Below are positions 1 through 6,201 of a stretch of DNA of 6,201 bases, in pieces. Within the stretch, counting starts at the first letter, position 1. Every line of letters begins with the position of its first letter. The stretch comes from Myxococcales bacterium (GTDB lineage: Bacteria > Myxococcota > Bradymonadia > REDH01), in NCBI GenBank assembly GCA_018970625.1, contig JAGWVZ010000223.1, positions 1-6,201 of the forward strand. The letters run 5' to 3'. The notes beneath the pieces are model-generated. The model had not been told where the DNA came from. It ran no database searches and worked only from the letters and a program-made list of their open reading frames with translations. The translations under genes were made by a program, and so were the position numbers.

Positions 1-716
1 CGTTGTTTCACAAGGCGGCGATGGTGTCGGTAGCCGAAAGTGTTGAGCGGCCGCTGGAGTGTCACGCCGTAAACGGCACGGGCACGCAGGGTCTTTTCGA
101 CGCAGCACGACTGGCCGGCGTCGAGCGGATTGTGTTCGCGGCATCGGCGGCGGCGTATGGTCGTCGCGAAGGGCTTCCCAAACGCGAAACCGACGAGCCA
201 GAGCCCGTGTCACCCTATGCGGCGACGAAGTTATACGGTGAACACCTGTGTTCGACGTATACGTCGGTGTACGGTATGGCCGCGTTTCCTCTGCGTTATT
301 TCAATATATACGGTCCTCGGCAGGACCCTCGCGGCCCGTATGCGGCGGTGATCTCGAAGTTCGTCGAGGTCATGCGGGCGGGCAGGGCGCCGATGGTGTT
401 CGGCGATGGCGGTCAGACGCGAGATTTCTGTTTTGTGGGCGACGTGGTGCAGGCGAACCTGCTGGCGTTGCGGGCGCCGGTATCGGCTGCGGGGCAGGCA
501 ATCAACATTGGAACGGGGCGGCAGACGTCGCTGCTGGACCTGCTGGACTGTCTGAACGGCCTGATGGGGACGCAGTATCAGGCGCAGTTCGGCCCTGAAC
601 GCGTGGGCGACATTCGGCACAGTCTGGCGTCGATCGAGCGTGCCCGCGCCCTGTTGGGCTATGAACCATCGGTCACGCTCAGGCAGGGATTGCAGCGACT
701 GCTTGACGAGGGATAA
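1..716 (+). CDS. NAD-dependent epimerase/dehydratase, WbpP-like UDP-GlcNAc 4-epimerase type (5' partial)
   Basis: C-terminal 237 or so residues of an extended short-chain dehydrogenase/reductase. The gene enters from outside the window: the reading frame is open to the left edge, and its first residues (FHKAAMVSV) match the interior of the family after the missing GxxGxxG NAD-binding loop. Counting from the Leu codon at position 3, the catalytic Ser is S48 and the YxxxK pair is Y72/K76 (SPYAATK). The UDP-sugar binding segments RYFNIYGPRQDP (99-109) and TRDFCFVGDVVQANL (139-153) follow, then GDIRHSLA (202-209) with the phosphate-binding Arg. The RQDP and DFCFV...VQANLLA signatures are those of WbpP/Gne-type UDP-GlcNAc/UDP-Glc 4-epimerases, which supply precursors for O-antigen or capsule. 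Exact substrate is inferred; UDP-glucose 4-epimerase or UDP-glucuronate epimerase remain possible. The residues after S48 are Ala-Ala where WbpP has Ser-Ser. gmk follows after 83 bp on the same strand. Confidence 0.88.
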   Translation, partial: LFHKAAMVSVAESVERPLECHAVNGTGTQGLFDAARLAGVERIVFAASAAAYGRREGLPKRETDEPEPVSPYAATKLYGEHLCSTYTSVYGMAAFPLRYFNIYGPRQDPRGPYAAVISKFVEVMRAGRAPMVFGDGGQTRDFCFVGDVVQANLLALRAPVSAAGQAINIGTGRQTSLLDLLDCLNGLMGTQYQAQFGPERVGDIRHSLASIERARALLGYEPSVTLRQGLQRLLDEG

Positions 717-790
717 CCCATGGTGGTGGAAGGCGCCGCGTGTCGCCGTCCATGCCGTCGTGCCGAATGGACAGGGCGGACTTCAGACCC

Positions 791-794
791 GGAG
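791..794 (+). promoter_or_regulatory. Ribosome binding site that decides the gmk start
   Basis: GGAG lies five bases before the ATG at 800. Upstream in-frame starts back to 740 have no comparable purine-rich site and would add 20 residues (rich in Arg, Pro and Ser) ahead of the strand that leads into the P-loop. This supports translation from 800. Confidence 0.65.
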
Positions 795-799
795 TTGTG

Positions 800-1396
800 A
801 TGCTTCTGATTCTGTGCGGCCCATCCGGAGCCGGTAAGTCGACGTTGTGCTCGCTGCTCTTGAATCAGGAGGCTGACTTTTCGCTGTCGGTGTCGTGCAC
901 GACACGTGCTCCGCGTGGTCAGGAGGTACACGGCCGGGAATACTGGTTTGTGACCACGGATGAGTTCGAGCGGCAGGTGAATGACCGTGCGTTTGCGGAG
1001 TACGCGCAGGTACACGGCAACTGGTACGGCACGCTTCGAACGGTGATCGATGCAGCGCTGGCGCAGGGGCGCTCGCTGGTATTTGACATCGACTACCAGG
1101 GCGCGCAGCAGCTGCGTGCGGTCTATCCCGACGCCGTGAGTGTGATGGTGTTGCCACCCGACATGGCGACACTCGAGGCACGCCTTCGCGGTCGGGGAAC
1201 CGATAGCGATGAGGTGATCGAGAGGCGTCTGAAGAAGGCTCTTCACGAGATTCAGCAGACGGCGGAGTTTGATTATGTCCTCGTGAATGAGCAGATCGAG
1301 ACGGCCTGGGGAGTGCTACAGTCCATCGTTTGTGCGTCTCGTCACCGTTCGCGAGAGGTATGGCCTTCCCTGCACCATCGCTTCGCGGCGCAGTAA
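800..1396 (+). CDS. gmk: Guanylate kinase
   Basis: Cytoplasmic P-loop kinase that transfers phosphate from ATP to GMP, giving GDP. The protein is 198 residues from the chosen ATG, close to the usual ~200-210. Visible motifs: Walker A GPSGAGKST (7-15) directly after the first strand MLLILC; the GMP-binding segment SCTTRAPRGQEVHGREYWF (32-50) with R36, R39, E42 and Y48; FAEYAQVHGNWYG (65-77) with E67 and Y76; the LVFDIDYQGA segment (93-102); the lid RLRGRGTDSDEVIERRL (128-144) with several Arg; and FDYVLVNEQIE (157-167). The start at 800 is preferred over the longer frame from 740 because it has a GGAG site and places the P-loop at the normal distance from the N terminus. It follows the epimerase by 83 bp with no clear promoter or terminator between them, so cotranscription is possible. 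The rel gene follows after 141 bp, without rpoZ between. Confidence 0.96.
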   Translation: MLLILCGPSGAGKSTLCSLLLNQEADFSLSVSCTTRAPRGQEVHGREYWFVTTDEFERQVNDRAFAEYAQVHGNWYGTLRTVIDAALAQGRSLVFDIDYQGAQQLRAVYPDAVSVMVLPPDMATLEARLRGRGTDSDEVIERRLKKALHEIQQTAEFDYVLVNEQIETAWGVLQSIVCASRHRSREVWPSLHHRFAAQ

Positions 1397-1463
1397 AGTT
1401 GCGATTCTGTGGCGGTGTGACATGGGCAAGGCAAATGGCGTCCATGAACTCGTCGCCGGGTTA

Positions 1464-1492
1464 TTGACGCAGGGCATCAAGCCTCCGATAGT
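1464..1492 (+). promoter_or_regulatory. Candidate sigma70-type promoter for rel
   Basis: TTGACG at 1464-1469 matches the -35 consensus at five of six bases. After a 17-bp spacer, GATAGT at 1487-1492 matches TATAAT at four of six. Transcription would start near 1499-1501 and give a leader of about 37-39 nt before the ATG at 1538. Both spacing and placement in the gap fit well; the call rests on consensus matching only. Confidence 0.5.
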
Positions 1493-1522
1493 GCGCCTGT
1501 AGGCAGGAAACTCCCCTTCCCC

Positions 1523-1529
1523 GGAAAGG
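1523..1529 (+). promoter_or_regulatory. Ribosome binding site of rel
   Basis: Purine-rich GGAAAGG lies eight bases before the ATG at 1538 and fixes that start. It is preceded directly by a pyrimidine run (CTCCCCTTCCCC, 1511-1522) that is partly complementary to it, for example 1515-1518 with 1526-1529. Confidence 0.6.
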
Positions 1530-1537
1530 TCTCCGCC

Positions 1538-3751
1538 ATGTCCGCTTCCATCTACGCCCTCGTTGACCAACGCGTCGCAGACCTTCGCACCAAGGTGAAG
1601 ACGTATTTGCCGAACGCGGATATGGAGGTGCTTCAGAGGGGGTACGAGTACGCCCGCATGAAGCACGTGGGCCAGACCCGAAAGAACGGCGAGCCCTACA
1701 TTGGTCACCCGGTCGAGGTGGCCCATTTTGCGTCGGATCTGGGTCTGGACATGGACTCGTTGCTGGCGGCGCTGATGCACGACGTCGTGGAAGACACCGA
1801 GACGAGCGAAGACGAGATTCGGCAGGAGTTCGGCGACTCGGTGGCGTTTCTGGTGGGTTCGCTGACCAAGATTTCGAAGCTGCAGTTTGAGTCGAAAGAG
1901 CACGCGCAGGCCGAAAACGTGCGAAAGCTCGTCGTGACGATGAGCCAGGACATTCGTGTCGTGCTCATCAAGCTGGCCGACCGCCTGCACAACATGCTGA
2001 CGCTCGAGTACATGTCGCAGTCGGGCCAGCAACGAATCGCGCGCGAGACGCTCGATATTTATGCGCCCATCGCGCACCGCCTGGGTATTCACTGGGTCAA
2101 GAGCCAGCTCGAAGATGCGGCATTTCGGTTTCTTCACCCCGAGGATTACCGTGCGCTGGCGAGCCAGATTCAGGTGAAGCGGGTAGAGCGCGAAGCGTAC
2201 GTGGAGCGTGTGCTCAAGCAGGTGCGCGTGCTCATGCAGGAGTCGGGTGTAAAGTGCGAAGTGCAGGGACGGCCCAAACACCTGTACTCCATTCACCAGA
2301 AGATGACGAAGTCGAGCACCGATTTCGAGAACATCTACGACCTGACCGCGTTCCGAGTCATCGTGGACTCCAAGAACGAGTGCTACGAGGCCGTCGGTAT
2401 CGTCCATGCGCTGTGGCGTCCGGTTCCGGGCCGCTTCAAGGACTATATCGCCGAGCCCAAGCCGAACGGTTATCGCTCACTGCACACCGTGGTGCTGGGG
2501 CCCGAGGGGCAGCGAATCGAGTTTCAGATCCGTACCGAAGACATGCATCGGGTCGCGGAGTACGGCGTTGCGGCGCACATCGGTTACAAGGAAGGGCGCG
2601 CATCCACGTCTATCGATTCCAAGCAACTTCAATGGTTGCGAGAACTTAGCGCAACGGCATCGTCGACTGCCGACAGTCGCACGTTCCTGGATATCGCCAA
2701 GACCGACCTGTTCACGGACGAAATCTACATCGTGACCCCCAAGGGAACGGTCGTGGCATTGCCGAAGGGTTCGACTCCGGTGGACTTCGCGTACGCGATT
2801 CACTCCGAAGTCGGCGACCACTGCAAAATCGCCATGGTGAACGGCAAGGTGGCGTCTCTTCGGCACGAGCTGAAAAACGGCGACACGGTCAACATCATCA
2901 CCGCGAAAGATCAGAAACCCCGGCAGGAGTGGCTGGAGTTCGCGGTGTCCACGCGTGCCAAAGCCAAAATCAAGCAGGCCATCGCCAACGAGCGCCGCGA
3001 AAAAGACCTGCTGGCAGGGCGGGCGATGCTCAGCGCCGAGCTGATGAAAGCGGGACTGCGGATCGAAGCGGTGGTCAAGCGCGGTGATCTGGCCGCCGTC
3101 GCCGAGCTCATGAAGTATCAGAATGCCGAGAACCTGATCGTTGCGGTGGGTAGCTATCGCGTGAAGGCGTCGACGATCGTACAGCGAATTCTACCCCCTG
3201 AGACCGCGAGCAAGCCAACGCCGATGGTCGAGCAGGCCAAGCGATTTGGCGAGAAGCTGGTCGATACGCTGATGTTCCGTAAAGCGTCGAAGGACGTCAT
3301 TCGAGTCAGCGGTCTGGATGGCGCGACCGAGACGACCTACGCCCGTTGTTGCGACCCCGTGCCCGGTGATCCGATTGTCGGCTACGTGTCGCGCCGTGGC
3401 AGCATTCACATTCACAACGAGAATTGCACGCGGCGGCATCTGCTGGACGAAATGCGCGTGGTCGATGTGGCATGGGCGCCACAGTCTTCGTCACCGAACG
3501 ACAAGACTCCCAGGCGCAACGTCATGATCCGTGTGATTTGTCACGATGGCACCGGCATGCTCGCCGAAATGACGCAGGCGCTCGCGAGCAAGGGAGTGAA
3601 CATTCGCAATGCCATGTGCAGGTCGGGTGCCGATCGTCGTGGACACAACCTCTTTGAGGTCGAGGTCACCGATTCACGGCAACTCGAAGAGGCGCTGAAG
3701 ATGCTGCGGAATGTGACGGGCGTGATCAGCGCGGAGCGCGTTCGTGGTTAG
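1538..3751 (+). CDS. rel: Bifunctional (p)ppGpp synthetase/hydrolase (Rel/SpoT family)
   Basis: Cytoplasmic 737-residue long RSH enzyme that makes (p)ppGpp from ATP and GDP/GTP and also hydrolyses it, setting the stringent response. The N-terminal HD hydrolase looks active: H57, H81-D82, E85-D86 and D148 (in KLADRLHN), each exactly four positions after the metal and catalytic residues known in Streptococcus Rel. The synthetase domain has GRPKHLYS (244-251), [10 protein letters not shown] (267-276) with D268, and IEFQIRT (327-333) with E328. The charge motif is RFKD (299-302), the RxKD form of bifunctional enzymes and not the ExDD of synthetase-only RelA. Then come TGS (about 391-455), a helical segment, the conserved Cys zinc-finger-like domain ([17 protein letters not shown] from 601; C604, C605, H624, C630) and a C-terminal ACT domain (about 661-735, with [12 protein letters not shown] at 671-682). 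It probably has its own promoter. The spoT symbol would also fit. Confidence 0.96.
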   Translation: MSASIYALVDQRVADLRTKVKTYLPNADMEVLQRGYEYARMKHVGQTRKNGEPYIGHPVEVAHFASDLGLDMDSLLAALMHDVVEDTETSEDEIRQEFGDSVAFLVGSLTKISKLQFESKEHAQAENVRKLVVTMSQDIRVVLIKLADRLHNMLTLEYMSQSGQQRIARETLDIYAPIAHRLGIHWVKSQLEDAAFRFLHPEDYRALASQIQVKRVEREAYVERVLKQVRVLMQESGVKCEVQGRPKHLYSIHQKMTKSSTDFENIYDLTAFRVIVDSKNECYEAVGIVHALWRPVPGRFKDYIAEPKPNGYRSLHTVVLGPEGQRIEFQIRTEDMHRVAEYGVAAHIGYKEGRASTSIDSKQLQWLRELSATASSTADSRTFLDIAKTDLFTDEIYIVTPKGTVVALPKGSTPVDFAYAIHSEVGDHCKIAMVNGKVASLRHELKNGDTVNIITAKDQKPRQEWLEFAVSTRAKAKIKQAIANERREKDLLAGRAMLSAELMKAGLRIEAVVKRGDLAAVAELMKYQNAENLIVAVGSYRVKASTIVQRILPPETASKPTPMVEQAKRFGEKLVDTLMFRKASKDVIRVSGLDGATETTYARCCDPVPGDPIVGYVSRRGSIHIHNENCTRRHLLDEMRVVDVAWAPQSSSPNDKTPRRNVMIRVICHDGTGMLAEMTQALASKGVNIRNAMCRSGADRRGHNLFEVEVTDSRQLEEALKMLRNVTGVISAERVRG

Positions 3752-3777
3752 TCGCGGCGCGGCGCTCGTCCACAGGC

Positions 3778-3806
3778 TTGACGGGGCACAGGCGGGGCTG
3801 TATCCC
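3778..3806 (+). promoter_or_regulatory. Weak candidate promoter for tal
   Basis: TTGACG (3778-3783) matches the -35 consensus at five of six, with a 17-bp spacer to TATCCC (3801-3806), which matches TATAAT at only three of six. Location and spacing are right but the -10 is poor. tal could equally be read through from rel. Confidence 0.25.
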
Positions 3807-3825
3807 GCGCGCGCTCTCGCTTGCC

Positions 3826-3839
3826 GGCTCGTATGAGCC
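3826..3839 (+). repeat. Perfect inverted repeat in the tal leader
   Basis: GGCTC-GTAT-GAGCC: a five-base stem around a four-base loop, ending 22 bp before the tal ATG. It could be a short RNA hairpin in the leader or an operator half-site pair. It is not followed by a T tract, so a rel terminator is unlikely. Function is unknown and chance is possible for a stem this short. Confidence 0.4.
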
Positions 3840-3851
3840 TGACGTCTGCCC

Positions 3852-3856
3852 AGGAA
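3852..3856 (+). promoter_or_regulatory. Ribosome binding site of tal
   Basis: AGGAA lies five bases before the ATG at 3862. It supports that start over the open upstream extension, whose first possible codon is TTG at 3778. Confidence 0.5.
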
Positions 3857-3861
3857 CACTC

Positions 3862-4839
3862 ATGAGCGCTTCTCTGCTTGACCAGCTACGCACCATGACG
3901 GTCGTGGTCGCCGACACGGGCGATCTTCAGGCCATCGAGCGCCTTCGTCCTCAGGATGCGACGACCAATCCGTCGCTGATGACTGCCGCTGTGCAGATGC
4001 CGGAGTATTCAGCCCTGGTAGATGACACGCTGAAGCAATCCGCCTCGTCGTTCGCTTCGCGCGAGGCGCAGGTCGAAGATGCGATGGACCGCCTCTCCGT
4101 CGTGTTTGGCACGCAGATTCTGGGGCTTATTCCGGGGCGTGTGTCCACTGAAGTGGATGCCAACCTGTCATTTGATACCGGGGGCACAGTTCGAAAGGCC
4201 CACGAACTCATTCAGCGTTATGCCGATGCTGGCATCGGTCGCGAACGCGTACTCATCAAGATCGCGTCCACGTGGGAAGGCATCCGGGCTGCTGAGCAGC
4301 TTGAGCGGGCTGGAATCCGCTGCAATCTGACGCTGCTGTTTGGACTGCATCAGGCGGTGGCGTGCGCAGACGCTGGAGCGCAGTTGATTTCGCCGTTCGT
4401 GGGCCGGATTCTGGACTGGTACAAGGCCAGCACAGGCCGGACAGAGTACGCGAGTCATGAAGACCCGGGCGTTGTCTCGGTGACCGGAATCTATCATTAT
4501 TTCAAGAAGTTCGGTTACAAGACCGAGGTCATGGGAGCGAGCTTCCGTAACGCAGGTGAGATCACCGAGCTGGCAGGATGCGATCTGCTGACCATCTCGC
4601 CGGGGCTGCTCGATGAGCTGGCGTCTCGTACGGGTGACCTTCCGCGCAAACTAGACCCGGCGGTCTCTGCAGGTCTACCCATTGAGCGGCTGCAGATGGA
4701 TGTGTTGCTGTTTCGTGCGATGCACGAGTCAGACCGCATGGCGAACGAAAAGCTGGCCGAGGGCATCGAGAAGTTCGCCGCCGATGGGAACAAGCTTCGT
4801 GGTCTGATCCGGAGCCGCTTTGACGCGCTGGGCCTGTAA
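3862..4839 (+). CDS. tal: Transaldolase (TalB type)
   Basis: Cytoplasmic pentose phosphate enzyme that moves a dihydroxyacetone unit from sedoheptulose 7-phosphate to glyceraldehyde 3-phosphate, giving erythrose 4-phosphate and fructose 6-phosphate. The protein has 325 residues, against about 317 for E. coli TalB, and is collinear with it. Motifs: VVADTGD (15-21) with D19, QDATTNPSL (31-39), [10 protein letters not shown] (91-100) with E97, the Schiff-base lysine K133 in VLIKIASTW (130-138), CNLTLLF (154-160), [15 protein letters not shown] (175-189), DPGVVSV (201-207), MGASFRN (224-230) and LAEGIEKFA (298-306). This is the long classical TalA/TalB subfamily, not the short fructose-6-phosphate aldolase-like one. 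The start at 3862 has AGGAA upstream and matches the family N terminus. It ends 30 bp from the convergent greA stop, and nothing suggests a functional link to rel beyond shared direction. Confidence 0.96.
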   Translation: MSASLLDQLRTMTVVVADTGDLQAIERLRPQDATTNPSLMTAAVQMPEYSALVDDTLKQSASSFASREAQVEDAMDRLSVVFGTQILGLIPGRVSTEVDANLSFDTGGTVRKAHELIQRYADAGIGRERVLIKIASTWEGIRAAEQLERAGIRCNLTLLFGLHQAVACADAGAQLISPFVGRILDWYKASTGRTEYASHEDPGVVSVTGIYHYFKKFGYKTEVMGASFRNAGEITELAGCDLLTISPGLLDELASRTGDLPRKLDPAVSAGLPIERLQMDVLLFRAMHESDRMANEKLAEGIEKFAADGNKLRGLIRSRFDALGL

Positions 4840-4869
4840 CCGGGCGCAGGATGGGTCAGGAGGGCCGGG
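4840..4869. other. Convergent tal/greA junction, no terminator seen
   Basis: Only 30 bp separate the tal stop from the greA stop. The sequence is G-rich on the plus strand, with a seven-base direct repeat GGGTCAG at 4853-4859 and 4867-4873. There is no stem plus T tract on either strand, so transcripts may end elsewhere or overlap at their 3' ends. Confidence 0.5.
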
Positions 4870-5385
4870 TCAGACGATTCCGCCGGGCAGAACGTCGGGC
4901 AGGACGATCTCCCGGTAGCTGATCTCAAGGATGGTAAAGCTGCGCTTGCCGCCGTCTGTCCTGATGTCGACGTCATCATCGACCTCTTTGCCCATGAGTC
5001 CTGCGGCGATGGGGGACAGATAGTTCAGCAGCCGGCTTTTGACGTCGGCCTCGTCCGCGCCGACGATCGAGTAGGTCACTTCTTCGTCGGTGTCGTTGTC
5101 GAGGAGCCTGACGGTGGCTCCGAACGTGACACGTGAGCCGCTGAGGGTGGTGGGGTCGACGACCTGAGCGAGCGAGACCTTGGTTTCGAGCTCTCTGATT
5201 TTGGCTTCGATCAATCCCTGTTTCTCTTTGGCGGCATGATACTCTGCGTTCTCCTTCAGGTCCCCGTGGGCGCGGGCCTCTTCAATGGCCGCCGAAATAC
5301 CGGGGCGATCGACGCGCTTGAGCTGGTCAAGCTGCTTCTTCATGCGAGCGTAGCCCGCCGGGGTCATGGGAAAACGTTGAGTCAT
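4870..5385 (-). CDS. greA: Transcription elongation factor GreA
   Basis: Binds the RNA polymerase secondary channel and stimulates cleavage of backtracked RNA so that arrested complexes resume. The protein is 171 residues, slightly longer than the usual ~158. The N-terminal coiled coil (about 8-75) carries the tip motif GDLKENAEYHAAKEKQG (41-57), with acidic D42 and E45 matching E. coli D41 and E44, which hold the catalytic metal. The C-terminal FKBP-like domain has FGATVRLLDNDTDEE (88-102), YSIVGADEAD (105-114), SPIAAGLMGKEVDDDV (124-139) and the final strand FTILEISY (150-157). About 12 further residues (EIVLPDVLPGGIV) lie past the usual end. The ATG at 5385 fits the MxxxPMT start of E. coli GreA, though no clear Shine-Dalgarno sequence precedes it. 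It lies 20 bp after carB on the same strand, so translational coupling or shared transcription is likely. Confidence 0.96.
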   Translation of the reverse strand: MTQRFPMTPAGYARMKKQLDQLKRVDRPGISAAIEEARAHGDLKENAEYHAAKEKQGLIEAKIRELETKVSLAQVVDPTTLSGSRVTFGATVRLLDNDTDEEVTYSIVGADEADVKSRLLNYLSPIAAGLMGKEVDDDVDIRTDGGKRSFTILEISYREIVLPDVLPGGIV

Positions 5386-5405
5386 GAGGGCTCGAGAGAA
5401 CGGGT

Positions 5406-6201
5406 TCAGTGACGCGAGGGGTGGTACTTCTGCAACGGCTGTACGCTAAGGCCGGGGTCTGTGGCGCGGTCGCGCATCGCCATGGCAGCGGCTTTGGCTG
5501 CCGCCACCGTTGTGAAGTATGGAACGGAGTAATTCAAGGTCGCTCTGCGAATCGAGCGGCTGTCCTCGATGGCCTGAGCGCCTTCCGTGGTGTTCACCAC
5601 CATGCAGATTTCACGATTGATCAGACGGTCGAGGATGTGCGGCCGCCCTTCCTTGACCTTGTTGACGTGTGTGGTGGGTACGCCGGCACCTTCGAGCACG
5701 AGCGCTGTCCCTGAGGTCGAGACGATCTCGAATCCGAGTTCGTGCAGGGTGCGTGCGATCTCGATGGCGCTGGGCTTGTCCTGATCACGCACCGAGATAA
5801 ACGCCCGACCTGAAAGGGGAAGTCCATTGTTTGCCGCAACCTGCGACTTCAGGAATGCGCGCTCGAAGCTCCGATCCAGGCCCATGACTTCGCCGGTCGA
5901 ACGCATCTCTGGGCCGAGGATCGTGTCGACGCCCGTGAACTTGTTGAACGGCAGAATCGACTCTTTGACGGCGAAGTGAGGCGGAATGACCTGCGACGTG
6001 AAGCCAATGTCCTGCAACGTCTCGCCGAGCATCACGCGCGCTGCGAACTTGGCCAGCGGGAATCCAATCGCCTTGGAGACAAAGGGGACGGTTCTGGAGG
6101 CGCGAGGGTTGACCTCCAGCACATAGACTTTGCCGCTCTGCACAGCAAACTGGACGTTCATGAGCCCGATGACGCCCAGCTCCTCGGCCATGGCGAGCGT
6201 C
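5406..6201 (-). CDS. carB: Carbamoyl phosphate synthase large subunit, C-terminal part (5' partial)
   Basis: Last ~265 residues of CarB (about 1070 in full). The frame continues past the right edge: codons for Thr-Leu-Ala precede the Met at 6191 and match the family's LAMAEEL segment. CarB makes carbamoyl phosphate from bicarbonate, ATP and ammonia delivered by CarA, for pyrimidine and arginine synthesis. Numbering from that Met, the end of the second ATP-grasp domain has VLEVNPRASRTVPF (24-37) with metal-binding E26 and N28, followed by PFNKF (81-85) and GPEMRSTGEVMG (93-104). The MGS-like allosteric domain (from about 128) keeps STSGT (158-162), NKVKEGRPH (177-185) and NTTEG (200-204), which correspond to the UMP/IMP-binding Thr, Lys and Asn residues of the E. 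coli enzyme, along with K139. Allosteric control by UMP is therefore plausible. It is followed 20 bp later by greA. Confidence 0.97.
   Translation of the reverse strand, partial: TLAMAEELGVIGLMNVQFAVQSGKVYVLEVNPRASRTVPFVSKAIGFPLAKFAARVMLGETLQDIGFTSQVIPPHFAVKESILPFNKFTGVDTILGPEMRSTGEVMGLDRSFERAFLKSQVAANNGLPLSGRAFISVRDQDKPSAIEIARTLHELGFEIVSTSGTALVLEGAGVPTTHVNKVKEGRPHILDRLINREICMVVNTTEGAQAIEDSRSIRRATLNYSVPYFTTVAAAKAAAMAMRDRATDPGLSVQPLQKYHPSRH

Larger units (their letters stand above)
1397..1537 (+). other. gmk-rel intergenic region without rpoZ
   Basis: A 141-bp gap. I see no omega-subunit coding sequence: the only open stretch is a 26-codon frame at 1422-1502 without a ribosome binding site, which I do not call. 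The second half contains a promoter candidate and a strong ribosome binding site for the downstream (p)ppGpp enzyme. No GC hairpin followed by a T tract is visible after gmk. Confidence 0.6.
3752..3861 (+). other. rel-tal intergenic region
   Basis: A 110-bp GC-rich gap. It contains a weak promoter-like pair, a 14-bp inverted repeat and the tal ribosome binding site. A frame in register with tal stays open back to a TTG at 3778 and would add 28 residues. These are not family-like (rich in Arg, Gly and Pro), so I treat them as untranslated leader. Confidence 0.55.

Noticed and set aside
703..731. TTGACG at the end of the epimerase gene as a gmk promoter
   Set aside because: At 17-bp spacing the -10 position reads GTGGAA, which does not resemble TATAAT.
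740..799. Longer N terminus for guanylate kinase starting at 740
   Set aside because: The 20 extra residues do not resemble the family and lack a ribosome site, whereas ATG 800 has GGAG at good spacing.
783..1445. 220-codon minus-strand frame opposite gmk
   Set aside because: Arg/Ser/Pro/Thr-rich translation with no family features, fully covered by guanylate kinase on the plus strand.
1422..1502. 26-codon frame (MGKANGVHELV...) in the gmk-rel gap
   Set aside because: No ribosome binding site before the ATG, no resemblance to omega or any known small protein, and it overlaps the predicted rel promoter.
1495..1504. GCCT-GT-AGGC inverted repeat at the predicted rel transcription start
   Set aside because: Only a four-base arm with a two-base centre; too short to separate from chance in GC-rich sequence.
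1316..2407. Long 363-codon open frame on the minus strand opposite the start of rel
   Set aside because: It lies antisense to a clear Rel gene, its protein is rich in His, Leu, Val and Arg without any recognisable motif, and such frames arise from the GC-rich codon use of the true gene.
3778..3861. 28-residue N-terminal extension of transaldolase from TTG at 3778
   Set aside because: Not family-like in composition, no ribosome site before TTG, and the ATG at 3862 matches the usual start with AGGAA upstream.

Overview
The window is ordinary, densely coded, GC-rich bacterial chromosome. It holds six recognisable protein genes and no RNA genes, mobile elements, CRISPR arrays or long repeats that I could find. 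The gene content suggests a Gram-negative bacterium of the broad Proteobacteria / Myxococcota / Desulfobacterota kind. The grounds are the carB-greA adjacency, a guanylate kinase gene just upstream of a long RelA/SpoT gene, and a TalB-type transaldolase. A closer placement cannot be made from the sequence alone.

Layout: (1) 1-716 (+), the C-terminal part of an extended-SDR nucleotide-sugar epimerase of the WbpP (UDP-GlcNAc 4-epimerase) type, cut at the left edge. (2) 800-1396 (+), guanylate kinase (gmk). (3) A 141-bp gap that carries a credible sigma70-type promoter and ribosome binding site for the next gene. (4) 1538-3751 (+), a full-length bifunctional (p)ppGpp synthetase/hydrolase. (5) A 110-bp gap with a small perfect inverted repeat. 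(6) 3862-4839 (+), transaldolase (tal). (7) A 30-bp convergent junction. (8) 4870-5385 (-), transcription elongation factor GreA. (9) 5406-6201 (-), the 3' end of carB (carbamoyl phosphate synthase large subunit), cut at the right edge and sitting 20 bp upstream of greA, almost certainly in one operon with it.

Functionally, gmk makes GDP from GMP and so feeds the GDP/GTP pool that the Rel enzyme converts to (p)ppGpp. GreA acts at the RNA polymerase secondary channel, where (p)ppGpp/DksA regulation also acts. Transaldolase links the pentose phosphate pathway to ribose supply, and CarB supplies carbamoyl phosphate for pyrimidines and arginine. The region is therefore mostly nucleotide metabolism plus its stringent control, next to a surface-polysaccharide precursor gene. 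The most notable point of organisation is that rpoZ, which often lies between gmk and spoT/rel in Proteobacteria, is absent here and is replaced by a promoter-bearing gap.

I found no evidence of an undescribed system. The findings are modest points of organisation and sequence detail.
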